From Treponema sp. (GTDB taxonomy: Bacteria > Spirochaetota > Spirochaetia > Treponematales > Breznakiellaceae), in contig JAITBO010000249.1 of assembly GCA_031283505.1 (NCBI GenBank), positions 1 through 16,703 of the forward strand: a stretch of 16,703 nt of DNA, read 5' to 3'. The translations under genes were made by a program, and so were the position numbers. The notes beneath the pieces are model-generated. The model did no database searches and was not told the DNA's origin. It was given only the letters and a program-made list of their open reading frames with translations. This document shows, in pieces, positions 13,878-16,703 of the stretch. The number at the start of each line of letters is the position of its first letter. Positions within the stretch are counted from its first letter, which is position 1.

Positions 13878-13907
13878 GGCATCCGCATTCCGGCCAGGCA
13901 GTCCCCG

Positions 13908-16295
13908 TCAGGAAAGGATTTCAATACGGTAATCCCCGTCCCGCCAGTCGGCGCGGGCGGCGCCCTCTTCGCTCAGGCGGCCAAAGAGAACCTCGTCCAC
14001 GAAAAAAGCCTTGATCCGGTCTTCCACGATCCGGCCCGCGTTCCGGGCGCCGAATTCCCGGCTATACCCTTCTTCGGCCAGGTGGGCGACACAGGCGTCG
14101 GTGACTTCCAGGGTGACGCGCTTTTCCACAAGCTGGGCCTTAAAAGCGTCCAGTTCCTTATTGATGATGGAAATCATGACATCCCGGGACAGGTGGCCAA
14201 ACCGGACCACCGCGTCCAGCCGGTTGCGGAATTCGGGGGTAAAGATACGTTCCACCGCGCTGTTCACTTCGGCATCCCCGGTGATCCGTTCTCCAAAACC
14301 TATAAGGCTCTTGCCTATGTCCCTGGCCCCGGCGTTGCTGGTCATGATGAGGACTACGTTCCTAAAGTCGGCCTTCCTCCCGTTATTGTCCGTCAGAGTG
14401 GCGTAGTCCATGATCTGGAGGAGGATATTGTAGATGTCCGGGTGGGCTTTTTCGATCTCGTCCAAAAGGACCACCCCATGGGGGTGTTTTCGTATGGCAT
14501 CGGTAAGGAGGCCTCCCTCGTCATAACCCACATATCCGGGGGGCGAACCGATGAGCCGGGAGACCGTATGTTTCTCCTGGTATTCGCTCATGTCAAAACG
14601 GTGCATCGTAACCCCAAGAATGTCCGCAAGGCACCGGGCCAACTCGGTCTTGCCGACCCCTGTGGGCCCGGCAAAGAGAAAGTTGGCTACGGGCTTGTCA
14701 TCCGCCCTAAAGCCTGCGCGGGACCGCTTGACCGCCTTGACCACTGCGGCAACCGCCTCGTCCTGGCCGAATACCCTCGCCTTAAGTCGTTCCTCCAGAC
14801 TGCGGAGCTTGTCTTTTTCGCTTTCTCCTACGGACCGTTCGGGTATACGGGCTATGCGGGAAACCACGGTTTCTATCAGGGGAAGGTCTATGTCAATGAT
14901 TTCCACAGTCCCTTCCTGAACGGAAACTCCCCCATGGCCCGGTCCGCCGGGAAAATCCCCGGCATGGACGCCGGTTCCGGCATCGTTTTGGACCTTCTTA
15001 AAGGCTTCAATCCGGACAAAGGCCCCGGCTTCGTCTATCACGTCTATGGCCTTGTCCGGCAAACGCCGCTCGGTGATGTACTGGGCCGAAAGCCGTACCG
15101 CCCCTTTCACAGCGTTGTCGCTGTACCGAACTTTGTGGTAATCCTCGTATTTGGATTTAAGCCCTTTAAGGATGGCAATAGCGTCCTCCTCGGAAGGCTC
15201 GTTGATGTCGATTTTCTGGAAGCGCCGGGAAAGGGCCCGATCTTTGTCGAAAAATTTGCCGTACTCCTCGTGGGTGGTGGACCCTATACAGCGGATTTTC
15301 CCCGATGTGAGGGCAGGCTTGAGGAGGTTCGAGGCATCCAGGGCGCCCCCGGACACCGATCCGGCCCCGACCAGGGTATGAATTTCATCAATAAAGAGAA
15401 TGGCCCGCTGTTTTTTTAGGATTTCCTCTACAACGCGCTTGATCCTTTCCTCAAAATCACCCCGGTACTTAGTACCCGCTACCAACGCTCCCATATCCAA
15501 AGAGAAGATCGAAAAATTTTTGAGGGTAGAAGGCACATTCCCCAGGACAATACGCTGGGCAAGCCCTTCGGTGATAGCGGTTTTCCCGACCCCCGAATCC
15601 CCCACATGGACAGGGTTGTTTTTGAGCCTGCGGCAGAGGACCTGCACGGTCCGGTCAAGTTCCGCCTCCCGGCCAATGACCGGCTCCAGCTTGCCTTCCC
15701 GTGCCAGGGCGGTAAGTTCCGTGGCGTACCGCTCCAGAGCGCTCCGTTTGTTGTTCCCTTTTATTTTCTGGGAATTGTCGGCAACGGCTCCCTCCTCAAA
15801 GACCTCTTCCCTGGTTTCTCCGGTGGAATTTAAGGAATACCCCTCCCCAAACGTATATATACTATCATCTCCGGCATCCACCCCATGAGAGATGCTCTCC
15901 AGAAGTTCCAGCCGGGTAACGCCTGCTTTGCGAAGGTAATAGGCACAGTAATTTCGTTCTTCATCGTAGAGGGATACCAGGATGTCGGCCACATCCATGA
16001 TGTCCTTTTGAGAAGACATACTTTGCTGTACAGCCCGTTCCAGAACGCTTTGAAAGCCTACGGTTTGAGTTGGGTCGGTATTGTTCAGAATCGGAACATT
16101 TTGCTCAAAATAATTTTCTATGCCGCTTTTTATCTGATCCAGATTGGCGCCCGCTCCGGCCAGGATACCCCGCACTTCAGAAAAGGCAAGGGCAGCATAA
16201 AGGATATGCTCAGGAGTAAGATACTCGTGCTTCCGTATTCTCGCTTCATTATAGGCAGCATGTATAATTGCCAGTACATGGCGACCTAGTTTCAT
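13908..16295 (-). CDS. clpA: ATP-dependent Clp protease ATP-binding subunit ClpA
   Basis: 795 residues from ATG 16295 (MKLGRHVLAIIHAAYNEARI), preceded by AGGGAGGGA. A longer in-frame reading to 16373 adds 26 residues, lacks a ribosome site and overlaps clpS, so it is rejected. Domains: Clp N-domain (1-145), D1 AAA+ with Walker A GDSGVGKT (232-239, Lys238) and Walker B FIDE (Asp303), and D2 with GPTGVGKT (Lys549) and LLDEIEKAHPDI. The IGF tripeptide at 665-667 is the ClpP-docking loop, so the protein should work with ClpP rather than as a ClpB-type disaggregase; the long ClpB middle coiled coil is absent. A Gly/His-rich insertion (about 436-461) lies at the D1-D2 junction. It unfolds N-degron and other substrates delivered by ClpS. 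It is 56 bp after clpS and 30 bp before aat. Confidence 0.97.
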   Translation of the reverse strand: MKLGRHVLAIIHAAYNEARIRKHEYLTPEHILYAALAFSEVRGILAGAGANLDQIKSGIENYFEQNVPILNNTDPTQTVGFQSVLERAVQQSMSSQKDIMDVADILVSLYDEERNYCAYYLRKAGVTRLELLESISHGVDAGDDSIYTFGEGYSLNSTGETREEVFEEGAVADNSQKIKGNNKRSALERYATELTALAREGKLEPVIGREAELDRTVQVLCRRLKNNPVHVGDSGVGKTAITEGLAQRIVLGNVPSTLKNFSIFSLDMGALVAGTKYRGDFEERIKRVVEEILKKQRAILFIDEIHTLVGAGSVSGGALDASNLLKPALTSGKIRCIGSTTHEEYGKFFDKDRALSRRFQKIDINEPSEEDAIAILKGLKSKYEDYHKVRYSDNAVKGAVRLSAQYITERRLPDKAIDVIDEAGAFVRIEAFKKVQNDAGTGVHAGDFPGGPGHGGVSVQEGTVEIIDIDLPLIETVVSRIARIPERSVGESEKDKLRSLEERLKARVFGQDEAVAAVVKAVKRSRAGFRADDKPVANFLFAGPTGVGKTELARCLADILGVTMHRFDMSEYQEKHTVSRLIGSPPGYVGYDEGGLLTDAIRKHPHGVVLLDEIEKAHPDIYNILLQIMDYATLTDNNGRKADFRNVVLIMTSNAGARDIGKSLIGFGERITGDAEVNSAVERIFTPEFRNRLDAVVRFGHLSRDVMISIINKELDAFKAQLVEKRVTLEVTDACVAHLAEEGYSREFGARNAGRIVEDRIKAFFVDEVLFGRLSEEGAARADWRDGDYRIEILS

Positions 16296-16351
16296 TATGC
16301 ATCCCTCCCTCTTATAAAGTATATAAAATTCATAATAACAAACAAATGAAG

Positions 16352-16663
16352 TTACACTTTTTCTATAATACACCGGAGGGGAAACTCATTTTCCCTGGCA
16401 ACCGCGTGAACCTGATCCGCCTTGGTTTGGGCTATGTCATAAGAGTAAACCCCTACAGTTCCCTTACCTTTCCGGTGTATGTCCAGCATAATGCGGTTTG
16501 CATCTTCAAGGTTTTTATGGAAGATCTGTACCAGGATTTCCACAACAAAGTCCATGGTAGTATAATGATCATTCAGAAGTATGACCCGGAATTCTTCCGG
16601 TTCCTTGAGGTTTTCAGCATGTTTCGAGGCGGGTTTTACCCAAATCCCCGCATATACTGGCAT
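16352..16663 (-). CDS. clpS: ClpS, N-degron adaptor for ClpA
   Basis: A 103-residue ClpS (E. coli 106). The core EFRVILLNDHYTTMDFVVEI (24-43) holds the N-degron pocket: Asn31, Asp32, Thr35 and Met37 correspond to Asn34, Asp35, Thr38 and Met40 of E. coli, and His62 to His66. The residue after Asp32 is His rather than the usual Asp. The C-terminal part (GVYSYDIAQTKADQVHAVAR then ENEFPLRCIIEKV) is typical. About 23 variable residues precede the core, as expected for the flexible tail that engages ClpA. The ribosome site before 16663 is weak. The frame stays open to the window edge, so a start further right cannot be excluded, though no other ATG is visible. It is the first gene of the set seen here; its promoter lies outside. 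Confidence 0.95.
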   Translation of the reverse strand: MPVYAGIWVKPASKHAENLKEPEEFRVILLNDHYTTMDFVVEILVQIFHKNLEDANRIMLDIHRKGKGTVGVYSYDIAQTKADQVHAVARENEFPLRCIIEKV

Positions 16664-16703
16664 ACTACAAGAATACCGTAAAAAATCCTGTTTTACAAGA
16701 CCG

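Noticed and set aside
13836..15419. 527-codon plus-strand open frame opposite clpA
   Set aside because: It lies wholly antisense to a clear ClpA, has low-quality composition (Gly, Pro, His, Asp rich) and no recognisable motif. GC-rich codon use keeps this frame open.
1..16703. CRISPR array, prophage or intact insertion sequence
   Set aside because: No regularly spaced repeats, integrase, transposase or phage structural genes were seen on either strand.

Overview
The window looks like chromosomal DNA of a spirochaete, most likely a Treponema-type organism. This is inferred from the mix of a RND/MMPL exporter with a LolA-like partner, a REC-like/PilZ protein, Mfd and a ClpS-ClpA-Aat set, from moderately GC-rich coding DNA with AT-rich gaps, and from many long intergenic inverted repeats. 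Species cannot be assigned from the sequence alone. There is no phage, integrase, intact transposase or CRISPR array.

Layout. (1) Positions 1-4892, minus strand: a compact envelope operon with its own promoter and a likely operator. It holds a TetR repressor, an 895-residue RND/MMPL exporter, a periplasmic LolA-like protein and the start of an outer-membrane beta-barrel-like protein that runs off the left edge. The last two overlap as ATGA. The exporter and the barrel protein share an unusual Phe-Gly motif, DFGFGF followed by acidic residues. (2) Positions 4893-5319 hold no convincing protein gene. They carry a leftward terminator, a 204-bp segment bounded by perfect 13-bp inverted repeats with nested internal repeats, and a further hairpin. 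(3) tag (3-methyladenine DNA glycosylase I), minus strand, 5320-5889, followed to its right by a strong leftward terminator at 6018-6040. (4) Positions 6107-7836, minus strand: an exported protein of unknown function overlapping a degenerate-receiver/PilZ protein. (5) Positions 7891-12830, plus strand: mfd, a HAD-family phosphatase and a PlsC-type acyltransferase in close series. (6) tRNA-Val(UAC) at 12909-12982 with its own promoter, then a structured convergent intergenic region. (7) Positions 13203-16663, minus strand: clpS, clpA and aat.

How the genes work together. Region 1 reads as a trans-envelope export route: inner-membrane pump, periplasmic carrier and outer-membrane barrel under TetR control. 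Its architecture parallels the MMPL/DUF1329/DUF1302 sets of proteobacteria, but the cargo is unknown. Region 7 supplies three of the four parts of the bacterial N-degron pathway: Aat adds Leu/Phe to N-terminal Lys/Arg, ClpS recognises the destabilising residue, and ClpA unfolds the substrate for ClpP. ClpP is not in the window, but ClpA retains an IGF docking tripeptide. tag and mfd are both DNA-repair genes but sit in separate transcription units.

The most interesting points are the shared FG-rich motif within the envelope operon, the inverted-repeat element with a possible small RNA at 5017-5220, an 8-G tract early in mfd, and the REC-like/PilZ protein coupled to an exported partner.
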